Positions 17,921 through 26,516 of a stretch of 64,000 nucleotides of DNA are shown in pieces. The DNA comes from Streptococcus anginosus. Lineage in GTDB: Bacteria; Bacillota; Bacilli; Lactobacillales; Streptococcaceae. The stretch is from contig NZ_CP012719.1 of assembly GCF_001697145.1 (NCBI RefSeq), positions 1,336,501-1,400,500 on the forward strand, written 5' to 3'. The translations under genes were made by a program, and so were the position numbers. The stretch's first letter is position 1; the number at the start of each line of letters is the position of its first letter. Below the pieces are notes generated by a model. The model worked only from the letters and a program-made list of their open reading frames with translations, was not told the origin of the DNA and ran no database searches.

Positions 17921-20900
17921 TCTTCTCCTAACTTGCTCAAGTCAATCCGTGTTTCATAAAGACCCGTAATTGATTGGTGGATGAGGGTAGCATTTAAACA
18001 TTCTGTAACGGAAGTATACCTTTTACGATCAATGTTCTCACCAAAAAAGTTAAAAGCTGCTGGCGCCCCAAATGCTGTAAATGTCAATAAACTGATAAAA
18101 GATTTAGCCAAACTTGATACTTCTGCATCTTTATTTTTAGAAAAAAGCATCTCGATTTTTGTTAAGTTGTTATCCGCCAACACATACTTTCTTGAGAATA
18201 CTGATATATATTCAAGAAGCTCCTTGAATTCATCTTTATGTTTCTCAACATATTCTCTGTGTTCAGGTTCATAATTTTTTTCAATTTGATAAGAATGGTA
18301 AAGTAAAGTTGTAAAGCGCTGAGGAATCACTAACTCATTTCCTTTTTGAAGCTCTCTTGCGCTAGCTAGCAACCTTCTGCGTTTATTTTCTAATTCAAAA
18401 AGACTGTATTTCGGTAATTTTATAATTTTTTCCAACCGAACATTTCGATAACCTCTTTGTTCAAGAAAATCAACTGGATGCTTCTCAAATCGCTTCTTTT
18501 CCATTATGGTAATCCCTACCATATCTTGGACTTTCCTCAGCTTCTTTGATTTCCCTTTTTCCACATCAGCAAATACCAGAATAGAATAAGCCACAACCGG
18601 ACTGTCAAAGCCACCATATTTTTTCGGATTCCAATAACTATTCTTTGTCTTTCTCGGAATCAATTTATCAGATTCACCCTTAGGAAGAATGGATTCTTTA
18701 GAAAAACCTCCTGTCTGCTCTTCTGTCTTCTTCACAATATTTACTTGCGGGTATGATAAGACTTTTCTTAGGATTTTAATATGTTTTTCTTTATTCCATG
18801 CAATCTCCCCATCCTCATTAGTTTGGATGTCTTCTTTTTTAAAGAAACGAAGAATATTTGAATAAAAAAGAAATTTTTCAGTAGCAGATTTTCTTGAACG
18901 GTAACTATTGTATTTAGGGTATTCACCATAAACAAATTCTGGTTCAAGCTGAGGGTATTTGAGCAATAAAGCATTTCCAACAACGGCATTCAGATATGCA
19001 TCATGAGCGTGGTGATAATCATTTATTTCACGAACTTTATAGAGTTCAAATTCTTTACGGAAATTTGATACAAGATTAGACTTCAAGGTAATAATTTTTA
19101 CATTGCGAATACGTCTTTTATTCCCGTCAAATTCTGTATTAAACCGCTCATCTAAAATTTGTGCAACATGTTTTGTGATTTGTCTTGTTTCAACTAATTG
19201 TCGCTTGATAAATCCTGCTTTATCCTCTTCAGTCAAACCACCTCGTTCTGCCTTGGTTAAATTATCAAATTTGCGTTGTGTAATCAGTTTTACTGAAAGA
19301 AGTTTGCTCCAAAATGACTTCATTTCATGAACAACTTCTATACTTGGTACATCATCAGATTTACCTCTGTTTTTGTCAGAACGAGTCAGCACACGGTTAT
19401 CAAGTGAATTATCCTTAATAAAGGCTTGCGGAATAATGTGATCTATATCATATTGACTTAGATTGTTAATATCTAAAGTTTCTCCTGTATACATATCTTT
19501 GCCATTTTGGATATAGTACAAGAATAATCGATCATTTTGAAGTTGCTGATTTTCCACATTCTTAATATTTACAGGATTGTCCAAATTCTTCAATGAATCT
19601 TGTAATAATTTAAGACGTTGCTGTGAATTTCTACGCCCCTTATCTGTCATCTGATTTTCACGCGCCATCTCTATGATAATATTAGCAGGGTTATGCCCCA
19701 TTACTTTGACTAATTCATCAACGATTTTGACACTTTGTAAAATCCCTTTCTTGATAGCAGGACTTCCAGGTAAGTCATGCACTACATTTGCAATATCATC
19801 AACATCACCAATGATTTGTGCCCTAGCAATTTCTTCTTTAAAAGAAAGAGCATCATCATTAATCAACTGCATAAAATTACGATTAGCGTAACCATCATCG
19901 ATTAGATAGTCTAATATTGTTTTCTTATTCTCTTTATTTCGGATACCATTGATCAACTTGTATGACAAGCGTCCCCAACCAGTGTAATGACGGCGTTCCA
20001 ATTTTTTCAATTGAGCCTTAGTAAAGATATCACTATACTTTTGAAGACGCTGACGAATCATTTCTCTATCTTCAAATAAAGTTAGCGTTTGAATAATATC
20101 CTCAATTGTCTTTTCATTTGCTTTATCATCTAAGAATGATTTATCTAAAATCTTACGCAAATCATGATAGGTTCCAAGACTGGAATTAAAGGCTTTATTT
20201 TCCTTATCCAGTCCAGTTAAGTTAACAATTCTAAATTCTTCAAACTCTTTATTCAAATAATTTAAAAGTTTATCTTTCGTAACTTTCCGATTTTCTTTAA
20301 AAACATGATCAAAAATCTCTTGCTTCATATTTGCATCAAAGAATTTAGCTTCACCCTGTTCATTAACATACTTAACTTTGGTCAACTCGTTGTAAACGGT
20401 AAAGGTTTCGTATAGAAGACTGTGTTTGGGTAAGACTTTTTCTTCAGGTAAATACAAATCATTTAAAGTCATGCGTGTGATGAATTTTTCTGCTGATTTT
20501 TCTTTATCAAGAATATCATCAAAATTCCATGGCGTAATTTTTTCATCCGCCTTATATTCTGCCCAAGCAAAGCGACTGCCTTTTCGTGCCAAAGGACCAA
20601 CGTAGTAAGGAATTCTAAACGTTAAGATTTTTTCAATCTTATCCTGATTTTCTTTCAAGAATGGATAGTGTTCCTCCTGACGTCGTAAAATAGCATGCAT
20701 TTCTTGAAGGTGAATCTGATGCGGAATGGAGCCATTATCAAAGGTCCGTTGCTTTCTCAAAAAATCTTCACGATCAATTTTATCAAGAAAATCACCACTT
20801 CCATTAATTTGTAAAAGAATTCCCTTTAAGTATTTGTAAAACTCATCTTGTTTGACACCGTTTTCAATATAACCCGCATAACCTTTCTTGTTTTTATCTT

Positions 20901-21954
20901 TGAAAATGGCATTATACTGATCAGGAGCATTCACTTTAATAAAATCTTTCAATTTTTTAAGATCTTTTTGATGTTCCTCATAGCGTTTAACCATTGAAGC
21001 AGACAAAGGTGCTTTTGTTGAGTTATCATCTACTGTCAAAATCCCTGACAGCAATATAGCATCATAAAGATTTTTAGCAGATGCAAACAAGTCCGCATAC
21101 TCATCTCCGATTTCCCCAAGCAACCCTTCCAAATCTTCTTCATATGTATCTTTAGAAAATTGTAATTTAGCATCTTCAGATAATTGGAAATTGGTTTTAA
21201 AGTTGGGTTGTAAACCCAAAGATAAAGCAATAAGATTCCCGAATAAAGTATTTTTCTTCTCAGCTGGATAATGAGCAATAAGATTTTCTAAACGACGAGA
21301 TTTGCTAACTTTTTCTGTTAAGATACTCAATGCATCGACTGTCATTTCTGATAAGTGACTTTCTTCAACTGTCTTATCATATACTTCTACAAAATCCTTA
21401 AATAATGCTTGGACATTTGTGTTTTCAGCTTTTAGCTGACCTTCAATAAGAAAATGCCCACGGAATTTAATCATATGCGCCAAAGCTAAATAAACCAAGC
21501 GCAAATCAGCTTTTTGGGATATATCGGCTAGGTGCTTTCTCAAGTGATATATTGTTGGAAAATCATCATGATATTTCACTTCTGCTGCAATATTTCCAAA
21601 AATTGGATGACGTTCCCCTCTTTTATCCTCATCTACAAGAAAAGAATCATCCAAGCGTTGAAAGAAGTTTTCATCTACCTTGTTCATTTCCTCAGCAAAA
21701 ATTTCTTGCAAATAGCGTAGACGATTTCTACGGCGTGTGTATCGACGTCTTGCTGTCCGTTTCAAGCGTGTCGCCTCTGCGGTTTCGCCACTATCAAATA
21801 AAAGAGCACCTAATAAATTTTTCTTGATAGATTGTTTATCAGTATTTCCTAAGACTTTCATCTTTTTAGCAGGAACCTTGTAGTCATCCGTAACAACAGC
21901 CCATCCAACACTATTTGTGCCGATATCGAGGCCAATAGAATATTTTTGATCCAT
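17917..21954 (-). CDS. cas9: CRISPR-associated RNA-guided endonuclease Cas9 (type II-A)
   Basis: This 1345-residue nuclease is intact. The RuvC-I motif [11 protein letters not shown] holds Asp10. The arginine-rich bridge helix follows ([17 protein letters not shown], about 66-82). RuvC-II is [10 protein letters not shown] (near 750). The HNH motif is [11 protein letters not shown] (near 820), with the later [15 protein letters not shown]. RuvC-III is [14 protein letters not shown] (near 965). In the C-terminal PAM-interacting domain, DRKRYTS keeps both arginines that read NGG in S. pyogenes Cas9, so an NGG PAM is predicted. AGGAGG precedes the start. The mRNA leader is about 300 nt long, and its promoter is a predicted target of this Cas9 itself. 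Confidence 0.98.
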   Translation of the reverse strand: MDQKYSIGLDIGTNSVGWAVVTDDYKVPAKKMKVLGNTDKQSIKKNLLGALLFDSGETAEATRLKRTARRRYTRRRNRLRYLQEIFAEEMNKVDENFFQRLDDSFLVDEDKRGERHPIFGNIAAEVKYHDDFPTIYHLRKHLADISQKADLRLVYLALAHMIKFRGHFLIEGQLKAENTNVQALFKDFVEVYDKTVEESHLSEMTVDALSILTEKVSKSRRLENLIAHYPAEKKNTLFGNLIALSLGLQPNFKTNFQLSEDAKLQFSKDTYEEDLEGLLGEIGDEYADLFASAKNLYDAILLSGILTVDDNSTKAPLSASMVKRYEEHQKDLKKLKDFIKVNAPDQYNAIFKDKNKKGYAGYIENGVKQDEFYKYLKGILLQINGSGDFLDKIDREDFLRKQRTFDNGSIPHQIHLQEMHAILRRQEEHYPFLKENQDKIEKILTFRIPYYVGPLARKGSRFAWAEYKADEKITPWNFDDILDKEKSAEKFITRMTLNDLYLPEEKVLPKHSLLYETFTVYNELTKVKYVNEQGEAKFFDANMKQEIFDHVFKENRKVTKDKLLNYLNKEFEEFRIVNLTGLDKENKAFNSSLGTYHDLRKILDKSFLDDKANEKTIEDIIQTLTLFEDREMIRQRLQKYSDIFTKAQLKKLERRHYTGWGRLSYKLINGIRNKENKKTILDYLIDDGYANRNFMQLINDDALSFKEEIARAQIIGDVDDIANVVHDLPGSPAIKKGILQSVKIVDELVKVMGHNPANIIIEMARENQMTDKGRRNSQQRLKLLQDSLKNLDNPVNIKNVENQQLQNDRLFLYYIQNGKDMYTGETLDINNLSQYDIDHIIPQAFIKDNSLDNRVLTRSDKNRGKSDDVPSIEVVHEMKSFWSKLLSVKLITQRKFDNLTKAERGGLTEEDKAGFIKRQLVETRQITKHVAQILDERFNTEFDGNKRRIRNVKIITLKSNLVSNFRKEFELYKVREINDYHHAHDAYLNAVVGNALLLKYPQLEPEFVYGEYPKYNSYRSRKSATEKFLFYSNILRFFKKEDIQTNEDGEIAWNKEKHIKILRKVLSYPQVNIVKKTEEQTGGFSKESILPKGESDKLIPRKTKNSYWNPKKYGGFDSPVVAYSILVFADVEKGKSKKLRKVQDMVGITIMEKKRFEKHPVDFLEQRGYRNVRLEKIIKLPKYSLFELENKRRRLLASARELQKGNELVIPQRFTTLLYHSYQIEKNYEPEHREYVEKHKDEFKELLEYISVFSRKYVLADNNLTKIEMLFSKNKDAEVSSLAKSFISLLTFTAFGAPAAFNFFGENIDRKRYTSVTECLNATLIHQSITGLYETRIDLSKLGED

Positions 21955-22224
21955 CTTTTTCCTCCTGATGTAAAGATTGATTTTTTATATAAAAGCAATT
22001 ATTGAGAGCGTGAGCCTCTAAAACTAAGTTACTAAAATTAAAATGTTTATTTATCACAGTTGCTGAAAAGGTTATTTATCAAAAAATAAAAATCTTTAGA
22101 AGCTACTTATAAAATTATGAAACGAAAACCTTAACTATATCAACAAGAACCTTCATAAGTTTTAACAATTCCGTTATAATAACAAGTTCGTCCTTTTTTA
22201 ATCTAATTTTCTTTAAAATCAACT

Positions 22225-22241
22225 CCTTAAGATACAACTTT
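22225..22241 (-). promoter_or_regulatory. Predicted Cas9 self-regulatory target site (14-bp protospacer plus AGG PAM)
   Basis: The minus strand reads AAAGTTGTATCTTA (22241 down to 22228) followed directly by AGG (22227-22225). The 14 bases are identical to plus-strand positions 22331-22344, the predicted 5' end of the long tracrRNA. The match ends after 14 nt; the next bases differ. The site covers about +10 to +24 of the cas promoter transcript, so bound Cas9 would block initiation or promoter escape. A 14-nt guide is generally long enough for stable Cas9 binding but too short for efficient cleavage. Confidence 0.82.
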
Positions 22242-22257
22242 TATAATTTATAATTTG

Positions 22258-22285
22258 ATTATATCACATATTTTTAAATTTTCAA
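22258..22285 (-). promoter_or_regulatory. cas operon promoter (Pcas)
   Basis: On the minus strand TTGAAA (22280-22285) and a perfect TATAAT (22258-22263) are spaced by 16 bp, predicting a start near 22251. The resulting 5' leader to cas9 is about 297 nt and contains no convincing open frame. The tracrRNA promoters lie just upstream, reading the other way. Confidence 0.78.
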
Positions 22286-22315
22286 CAAAAATAATGATGA
22301 ATTTCTATAAAAATG

Positions 22316-22324
22316 TGATAGAAT
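22316..22324 (+). promoter_or_regulatory. Promoter of the long tracrRNA
   Basis: An extended -10 TGATAGAAT (TAGAAT at 22319-22324) on the plus strand has no clear -35. The expected start, 7 nt downstream, is A22331. This is exactly the first base of the 14-nt match to the cas promoter, which supports both the promoter call and the guide. Confidence 0.7.
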
Positions 22325-22344
22325 TAATAGAAAGTTGTATCTTA

Positions 22345-22380
22345 GTTTTAGAGTTGTGTTGTTTCGAATGCTTCCAAAAC
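22345..22380 (+). repeat. Degenerate CRISPR repeat outside the array
   Basis: A single 36-bp repeat copy in the orientation opposite to the array. Against the array repeat it has T for C at positions 10 and 15 and C for G at position 27. It keeps the full GTTTTAGAG start and TTCCAAAAC end. Its position directly after the 14-nt guide, between the divergent cas and tracrRNA promoters, argues for retained function. Confidence 0.93.
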
Positions 22381-22497
22381 TACACCAAATTTCTTAGATT
22401 TCCACAGAACTATATATTTTAAACAGATCGTTCACACTAAGTTTTCTCATATAACAATATAATTTCCTCAGTATATTAATATTTTATCAGAAAAACG

Positions 22498-22526
22498 TTT
22501 ACATTTAAAGAAAAATATTGTATACT
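22498..22526 (+). promoter_or_regulatory. Promoter of the short tracrRNA
   Basis: TTTACA (22498-22503) and TATACT (22521-22526) are spaced by 17 bp, predicting a start near 22533, at the beginning of the anti-repeat. It lies inside the predicted long tracrRNA. Confidence 0.8.
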
Positions 22527-22532
22527 ATCATT

Positions 22533-22622
22533 GTTGGAACCATTCGAAACAACACAGCAAGTTAAAATAAGGCTTTGTCCGTATCCAACTTGAAAAAGTG
22601 GCACCGATTCGGTGCTTTTTTC
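22533..22622 (+). ncRNA. tracrRNA (short form)
   Basis: About 90 nt. The anti-repeat begins GTTGGAACCATTCGAAACAA and pairs with the array repeat over 25 bp with a single A-C mismatch, then an AAG bulge and the TTAAAAT stretch. Nexus-like sequence AAGGCTTTGTCCGTATCCAA and the stem AACTTGAAAAAGTGG follow, then the terminator hairpin GGCACCGATTCGGTGC and a T run. The 3' half is nearly the same as the S. pyogenes tracrRNA. It directs RNase III processing of pre-crRNA and loads crRNA on Cas9. It is transcribed divergently from cas9. Confidence 0.96.
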
Positions 22623-22638
22623 TTTCTCTTGTTTCAAC

Positions 22639-22662
22639 AAAAAACAGCCTCACGACTGTTTT
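22639..22662 (-). terminator. Terminator after sufB
   Basis: Hairpin AAAACAG / CTGTTTT with A and T runs on either side, just past the sufB stop. It also backs up the tracrRNA terminator on the other strand. Confidence 0.65.
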
Positions 22663-22667
22663 TACTT

Positions 22668-24053
22668 TTATCCTACTGAGCCTTCCATACTCATGTTAAT
22701 GAGTTGGTTGAGCTCCACTGCGTATTCCATTGGAAGTTCTTTGGTGATCGGTTCCATAAAGCCATTGATAATCATGGCAGTTGCTTCTTCTTCGCTAATA
22801 CCACGGCTCATGAGGTAATAAAGCTGATCCTCCGAAACCTTAGAAACCTTAGCTTCGTGTTCCAGTGCAACATTCGAATTGTGAATTTCATTAAATGGAA
22901 TGGTATCCGAGCTGGATTCACCATCCATGAGAATCGTATCGCACTCAATGTGAGACTTTGAACCAGCACTGTTCTTGCCAAAACGGACTTGACCGCGGTA
23001 ATCCGTCTTACCACCGTCTTTAGCAACAGACTTGGAAATCAATGTGCTAGAAGTCTTCGGCGCATTGTGATAGACTTTACAGCCTGCATCTAAATGCTGA
23101 CCATAATTAGCAAAGGACATAGAAAGAACAGAAGTTCTTGCATTGCGTCCATTCAAAATGCTGCAAGGGTATTTCATATTGACCTTGCTGCCCAGATTTC
23201 CGTCAATCCATTCCAAAGTACCGCCTTCTTCAACCGTTCCACGCTCTGTTACCAGATTATAAACATTGTCTGACCAGTTTTGAATGGTTGTATAGCGGAA
23301 AAAAGCATCTTTTTTGACAATAATTTCCACATTTGCAGCATGAAGACTATTGGTCGTATAAGTCGGCGCTGTGCAGCCCTCAATGTATTGAATAGAGCCA
23401 CCCTCTTCTACGATAATGAGCGAGCGTTCAAACTGACCGGCATTCTCTCCATTGATACGGAAATAGGTCTGAACTGGCACCTGACATTGAACATTTTTAG
23501 GAACATAGATAAATGTGCCACCTGACCAAACAGCACTGTTCAAAGCAGAAAACTTGTGCTCTGCATTAGAAATGACTGTGCCAAAGTATTTTTTCACCAA
23601 ATCCGGATATTCTTGTACTGCCGTGTCGGTATCGGTAAAGATAATGCCTTGCTTGGCAAATTCTTCTTTCATGTTGTGATAGACTACTTCAGATTCATAC
23701 TGAGCAACTGCTCCTGACAAAAATTGACGTTCCGCTTCAGGAATACCCAGACGCTCAAAGGTTTTCTTTATTTCATCTGGCACTTCATCCCAGTTTCTAG
23801 CCCGATCCCCACTTAATTTTTGATAATAGACAATATCATCAAATCGTATGCCGGATAAATCTGGTCCAAAATCAGGCATGGGCAATTTATGGAACAATTC
23901 TAAAGAACGCAAGCGATAATCCAACATCCATTGCGGCTCATTTTTAATTTCAGAAATTTCACGAACAACCTCTTCTGTCAGACCCTTACCAGTCGAGAAC
24001 AAAGGCTTCACATCGTCATGAAAACCAAAAGCATAATCTCGTTCTTTCGTCAT
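22668..24053 (-). CDS. sufB: Fe-S cluster assembly scaffold protein SufB
   Basis: A complete 461-residue SufB, the scaffold subunit of the SufBCD complex. Family blocks are plain: [15 protein letters not shown] (near 115), [14 protein letters not shown] (near 176), [16 protein letters not shown] (near 228, with the key cysteine), [42 protein letters not shown] and the C-terminal [13 protein letters not shown]. In streptococci sufB usually ends a sufCDSUB operon. Here its upstream neighbour is flavodoxin, and sufC, D, S and U are absent from the window, so it is a detached or second copy. It has its own promoter. From memory it also looks more divergent than the usual streptococcal SufB, which may point to transfer. 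Confidence 0.95.
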   Translation of the reverse strand: MTKERDYAFGFHDDVKPLFSTGKGLTEEVVREISEIKNEPQWMLDYRLRSLELFHKLPMPDFGPDLSGIRFDDIVYYQKLSGDRARNWDEVPDEIKKTFERLGIPEAERQFLSGAVAQYESEVVYHNMKEEFAKQGIIFTDTDTAVQEYPDLVKKYFGTVISNAEHKFSALNSAVWSGGTFIYVPKNVQCQVPVQTYFRINGENAGQFERSLIIVEEGGSIQYIEGCTAPTYTTNSLHAANVEIIVKKDAFFRYTTIQNWSDNVYNLVTERGTVEEGGTLEWIDGNLGSKVNMKYPCSILNGRNARTSVLSMSFANYGQHLDAGCKVYHNAPKTSSTLISKSVAKDGGKTDYRGQVRFGKNSAGSKSHIECDTILMDGESSSDTIPFNEIHNSNVALEHEAKVSKVSEDQLYYLMSRGISEEEATAMIINGFMEPITKELPMEYAVELNQLINMSMEGSVG

Positions 24054-24089
24054 CTCATTCCTCCCATTGATACAATTTCTCTTCTCTTA

Positions 24090-24118
24090 TTATACTATTC
24101 TATATTAGAAATGTCAGA
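24090..24118 (-). promoter_or_regulatory. Promoter of sufB
   Basis: On the minus strand CTGACA (24113-24118) and TATAAT (24090-24095) are spaced by 17 bp, within the gap to the flavodoxin gene. It supports independent transcription of the solitary sufB. Confidence 0.72.
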
Positions 24119-24148
24119 ATATATGCCTAAAATCGAATAAATTAAGCT

Positions 24149-24179
24149 AAAAAGGCTAGGAAAAGTTCCCAGCCTTCTT
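24149..24179 (-). terminator. Terminator after the flavodoxin gene
   Basis: Hairpin with arms AAGGCTGGGAA / TTCC-AGCCTT followed by T residues on the minus strand, directly beyond the flavodoxin stop codon. Confidence 0.75.
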
Positions 24180-24185
24180 ACATGA

Positions 24186-24629
24186 TTACCGTACTTTTTC
24201 GGCTAATGCTTCAGCGAATTTCTCCAGATTTTCAATATCTTCATCTTCTGCTGATAGATCGACTTTGACATTTTCAGCACCTTTTTCAGCACCTGTCGCT
24301 GCAAAAGCGCGATCAAAGTCATCTACTGCCTTACAAAACTCATCATAGAATGTATCACCTGACCCGACAACACCATAAATCTTTCCAGTCAAGTCAAGAC
24401 TAGCTAAATCTTCATAAAAATCAACAATTTCATCAGGCAACTCGCCGTCACCGTATGTGTAAGAAGCAACGATTGCGATATCTGCTTCTAGAAATTCCTC
24501 TGCATCAACCGTTGTGCATTCATCAATATCTACTTCTAAACCAAGTTCTTTTAATTTATCAGCTACAATATCTGCGATTTCTTCTGTATTTCCTGTCATA
24601 CTCGCAAATACAATTTTTGCTAAAGCCAT
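24186..24629 (-). CDS. Flavodoxin (short chain)
   Basis: A 147-residue acidic flavodoxin. The FMN-phosphate loop SMTGNTE is at residues 10-16, the W/Y loop region is ASYTYGDGELPDE (near 55-67), and VVGSGDTFYDEFCKAVDDF (near 87-105) is the second FMN loop. It is a low-potential one-electron carrier. The order flavodoxin, divergent DHH phosphodiesterase, L31 matches other streptococci. GGGAGG precedes the ATG. An extended -10 TGTTATAAT at 24658-24666 (minus) is the likely promoter. Confidence 0.94.
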   Translation of the reverse strand: MALAKIVFASMTGNTEEIADIVADKLKELGLEVDIDECTTVDAEEFLEADIAIVASYTYGDGELPDEIVDFYEDLASLDLTGKIYGVVGSGDTFYDEFCKAVDDFDRAFAATGAEKGAENVKVDLSAEDEDIENLEKFAEALAEKVR

Positions 24630-24780
24630 AATTTCCTCCCAAAAATTCTATCAGTTTATTATAACACATTGAACAAATTGTTGCACTTCAAATCTCTTAA
24701 AGTTCCCTACTTTTCCCTTTTACTTTTTAAAATAATCATCTTATGATACAATGAATAAAAGGTAGAGCGGAGGTTATAAC

Positions 24781-25719
24781 ATGGACATTTTTAAGCAAAT
24801 TTTACATAAAATTAAAGAATACGATACGATTATCATTCATCGTCACATGCGACCTGATCCTGATGCCTTAGGAAGTCAAGTCGGTTTGAAAAAATTACTT
24901 CAAGTCAATTTCCCTGAGAAAAAGATTAAAGTAGCAGGAAAGACTGAACCTACTCTTGCTTGGCTGGCTAAAATGGATGATGTTTCAGACGATGATTACA
25001 AACATGCTTTAGTTATTGTTTGTGATACGGCAAATACTGCTCGGATTGATGATGAACGGTACAACAAAGGGGATTTTCTCATCAAAATTGATCATCATCC
25101 AAATGATGACATTTACGGGGACATTTCTTTGGTGGATACTAGCTCTAGTAGTGCTAGTGAGTTAATTGCTCTCTTTGCATTGGAAAATAAACTGAAACTA
25201 GATGATTATTCTGCTAAATTGCTTTATGCTGGAATTGTCGGTGATACAGGACGTTTCCTATATCCTGCCACAACTGCCCGCACAATGGCTGTCGCCAGTA
25301 AACTTCGCGAGTATCCCTTTGATTTTGCTGCTTTGGCTCGAAAAATGGACTCTTTCAGCTATCAAATCGCTAAACTTCTAGGCTATGTTTATGACCATTT
25401 AGAAGTCGATGAAAATGGTGCAGCTCGTGTCATTTTAACTCAGGAACTTCTCAAAGCCAATCATTTAACAGATGCTGATACTTCTGCTATCGTTTCAGCT
25501 CCAGGGCGTATTGACAGCGTTGAATTATGGGGAATTTTTGTTGAGCAAGAAAATGGAAATTACCGCGTTCGGCTAAGGAGTAAATTTATCCCGATTAATG
25601 AAGTAGCTAAAAAACACGACGGAGGCGGTCATCCTCTTGCCAGTGGTGCCAATGCTTACTCCAAAGAAGAAATCGAAGAAGTTTATCAAGAATTGAAAGA
25701 ATTGGCAAAAAGGAAATAA
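24781..25719 (+). CDS. DHH/DHHA1 phosphoesterase, Pde2/NrnA-like
   Basis: A 312-residue cytoplasmic DHH-family phosphoesterase. DHH metal-binding motifs are HRHMRPDPDALGSQ (residues 20-33), VCDTANTARI (near 80) and DHHPND (near 103), then the DHHA1 domain with DGGGHPLASGA (near 280). Relatives in streptococci (Pde2/DhhP type) cleave pApA or c-di-AMP; NrnA relatives degrade short RNA and pAp. The gene context next to flavodoxin and rpmE2 is that of the pneumococcal pde2 gene, so a role in ending c-di-AMP signals is the favoured inference. The start has a GGAGG ribosome site. Confidence 0.92.
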   Translation: MDIFKQILHKIKEYDTIIIHRHMRPDPDALGSQVGLKKLLQVNFPEKKIKVAGKTEPTLAWLAKMDDVSDDDYKHALVIVCDTANTARIDDERYNKGDFLIKIDHHPNDDIYGDISLVDTSSSSASELIALFALENKLKLDDYSAKLLYAGIVGDTGRFLYPATTARTMAVASKLREYPFDFAALARKMDSFSYQIAKLLGYVYDHLEVDENGAARVILTQELLKANHLTDADTSAIVSAPGRIDSVELWGIFVEQENGNYRVRLRSKFIPINEVAKKHDGGGHPLASGANAYSKEEIEEVYQELKELAKRK

Positions 25720-25734
25720 TTTGGTAGAAAAGAC

Positions 25735-25763
25735 TTGTCAAATCCGCTAGAATTTGGTAAACT
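25735..25763 (+). promoter_or_regulatory. Promoter of rpmE2
   Basis: TTGTCA (25735-25740) and extended -10 TGGTAAACT (TAAACT 25758-25763) are spaced by 17 bp. The roughly 50-nt leader that follows can form a small hairpin from ATGGCTC and GAGACCAT, possibly regulatory. Confidence 0.7.
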
Positions 25764-25822
25764 ATCAAAGTAACGAATCTATGGCTCGCAGAGAGACCAT
25801 GGCAGAAAGGAAATTTTTAAAA

Positions 25823-26068
25823 ATGAGAAAAGATATTCATCCTGAATACCGTCCTGTTGTCTTTATGGATACTTCAACTGGCTACAAATTCCTTAGTGGT
25901 TCTACTAAGTATTCTAGCGAAACTATTGAATGGGAAGATGGAAACACTTATCCTTTGATCCGTGTGGAAATTTCATCAGACTCACATCCATTCTACACTG
26001 GACGTCAAAAATTCACTCAAGCAGATGGACGTGTGGATCGTTTCAACAAAAAATACGGTCTCAAATAA
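25823..26068 (+). CDS. rpmE2: 50S ribosomal protein L31 type B
   Basis: An 81-residue L31 of type B, the form without the zinc-binding CxxC cysteines. It starts [16 protein letters not shown] and ends [13 protein letters not shown], both typical. The open frame extends 23 codons upstream in frame, but that part lies in the leader and ATG 25823 follows AAAGGA. A strong terminator follows. Type B L31 normally replaces the zinc form under zinc limitation; streptococci often have only this one. Confidence 0.96.
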   Translation: MRKDIHPEYRPVVFMDTSTGYKFLSGSTKYSSETIEWEDGNTYPLIRVEISSDSHPFYTGRQKFTQADGRVDRFNKKYGLK

Positions 26069-26104
26069 AGATCATATTTACATTACAAAGAATGTTGATA
26101 ATAA

Positions 26105-26138
26105 GCCTTTTCCAATTTTGGGAAAGGGTTTTTTTTAT
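26105..26138 (+). terminator. Terminator after rpmE2
   Basis: Hairpin CCTTTTCC / GGGAAAGG with a short AT loop and eight following T residues. Confidence 0.88.
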
Positions 26139-26200
26139 ATAATCAAAAAAACTTGGAATCTACGACAGTATGACTTCCAAGTTTTTACCTTTTTTCACAT

Positions 26201-26491
26201 TCAGTATTTTAATTGTTGAATAACCAATACATGGCTATCTTTTACACCATATAAACTATGAAGTTCATTTGGTTCCATGGTTAAAAAACTTCCGGGAACA
26301 AGTTGAACTGTTTGACCAGATGATGTAAAATCAACCTTTCCTTCTAGACAGACAACAGTCACCAAAGCATCAGCCTTATGTTCAGGAATTATTTTTCCTT
26401 CTCCTAAGTGAAGGTGACGGATGATGCGGCTAGTTTCTTCAACAGGTGTTTCCACGACATCAATAGTAGGGTTCATTGTGTAAATTTTCAT
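26201..26491 (-). CDS. Small cupin-domain protein
   Basis: A 96-residue single-domain cupin: GEGKIIPEHKADALVTVVCLEGKVDF in the first motif region and PGSFLTMEPNELHSLYGVKDS in the second. The histidine pattern for metal binding is partial (H38, H78). Cupins of this size are often small-molecule sensors or enzymes of unknown substrate. It is followed on the same strand by no close partner, and the upstream carboxypeptidase gene ends 25 bp away, so they may share a transcript. No function can be assigned. Confidence 0.8.
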   Translation of the reverse strand: MKIYTMNPTIDVVETPVEETSRIIRHLHLGEGKIIPEHKADALVTVVCLEGKVDFTSSGQTVQLVPGSFLTMEPNELHSLYGVKDSHVLVIQQLKY

Positions 26492-26516
26492 GTGTATTGT
26501 CTCCTTGTGTTCAACT

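Larger units (their letters stand above)
22331..22622 (+). ncRNA. Long tracrRNA: putative natural single-guide RNA
   Basis: The predicted RNA has three parts. The first is a 14-nt guide (22331-22344) matching the cas promoter. The second is a degenerate CRISPR repeat (22345-22380), which differs from the array repeat at 3 of 36 positions and is in sense orientation for crRNA. The third is the complete tracrRNA at 22533-22622. The repeat can fold back on the anti-repeat, so one molecule would contain guide, repeat:anti-repeat duplex and tracrRNA hairpins. The long tracrRNA of S. pyogenes is known to act this way and represses its cas promoter through Cas9. Here the connecting loop is about 150 nt, longer than in that example. 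Without transcript data, a separate crRNA-like RNA pairing with the short tracrRNA in trans is also possible. Confidence 0.75.

Noticed and set aside
22016-22028. Possible second ectopic CRISPR repeat in the cas9 leader
   Set aside because: Only the first 9 bases of the repeat plus 4 flanking bases match; the rest of the 36-bp repeat is absent, so it is not listed as a repeat.
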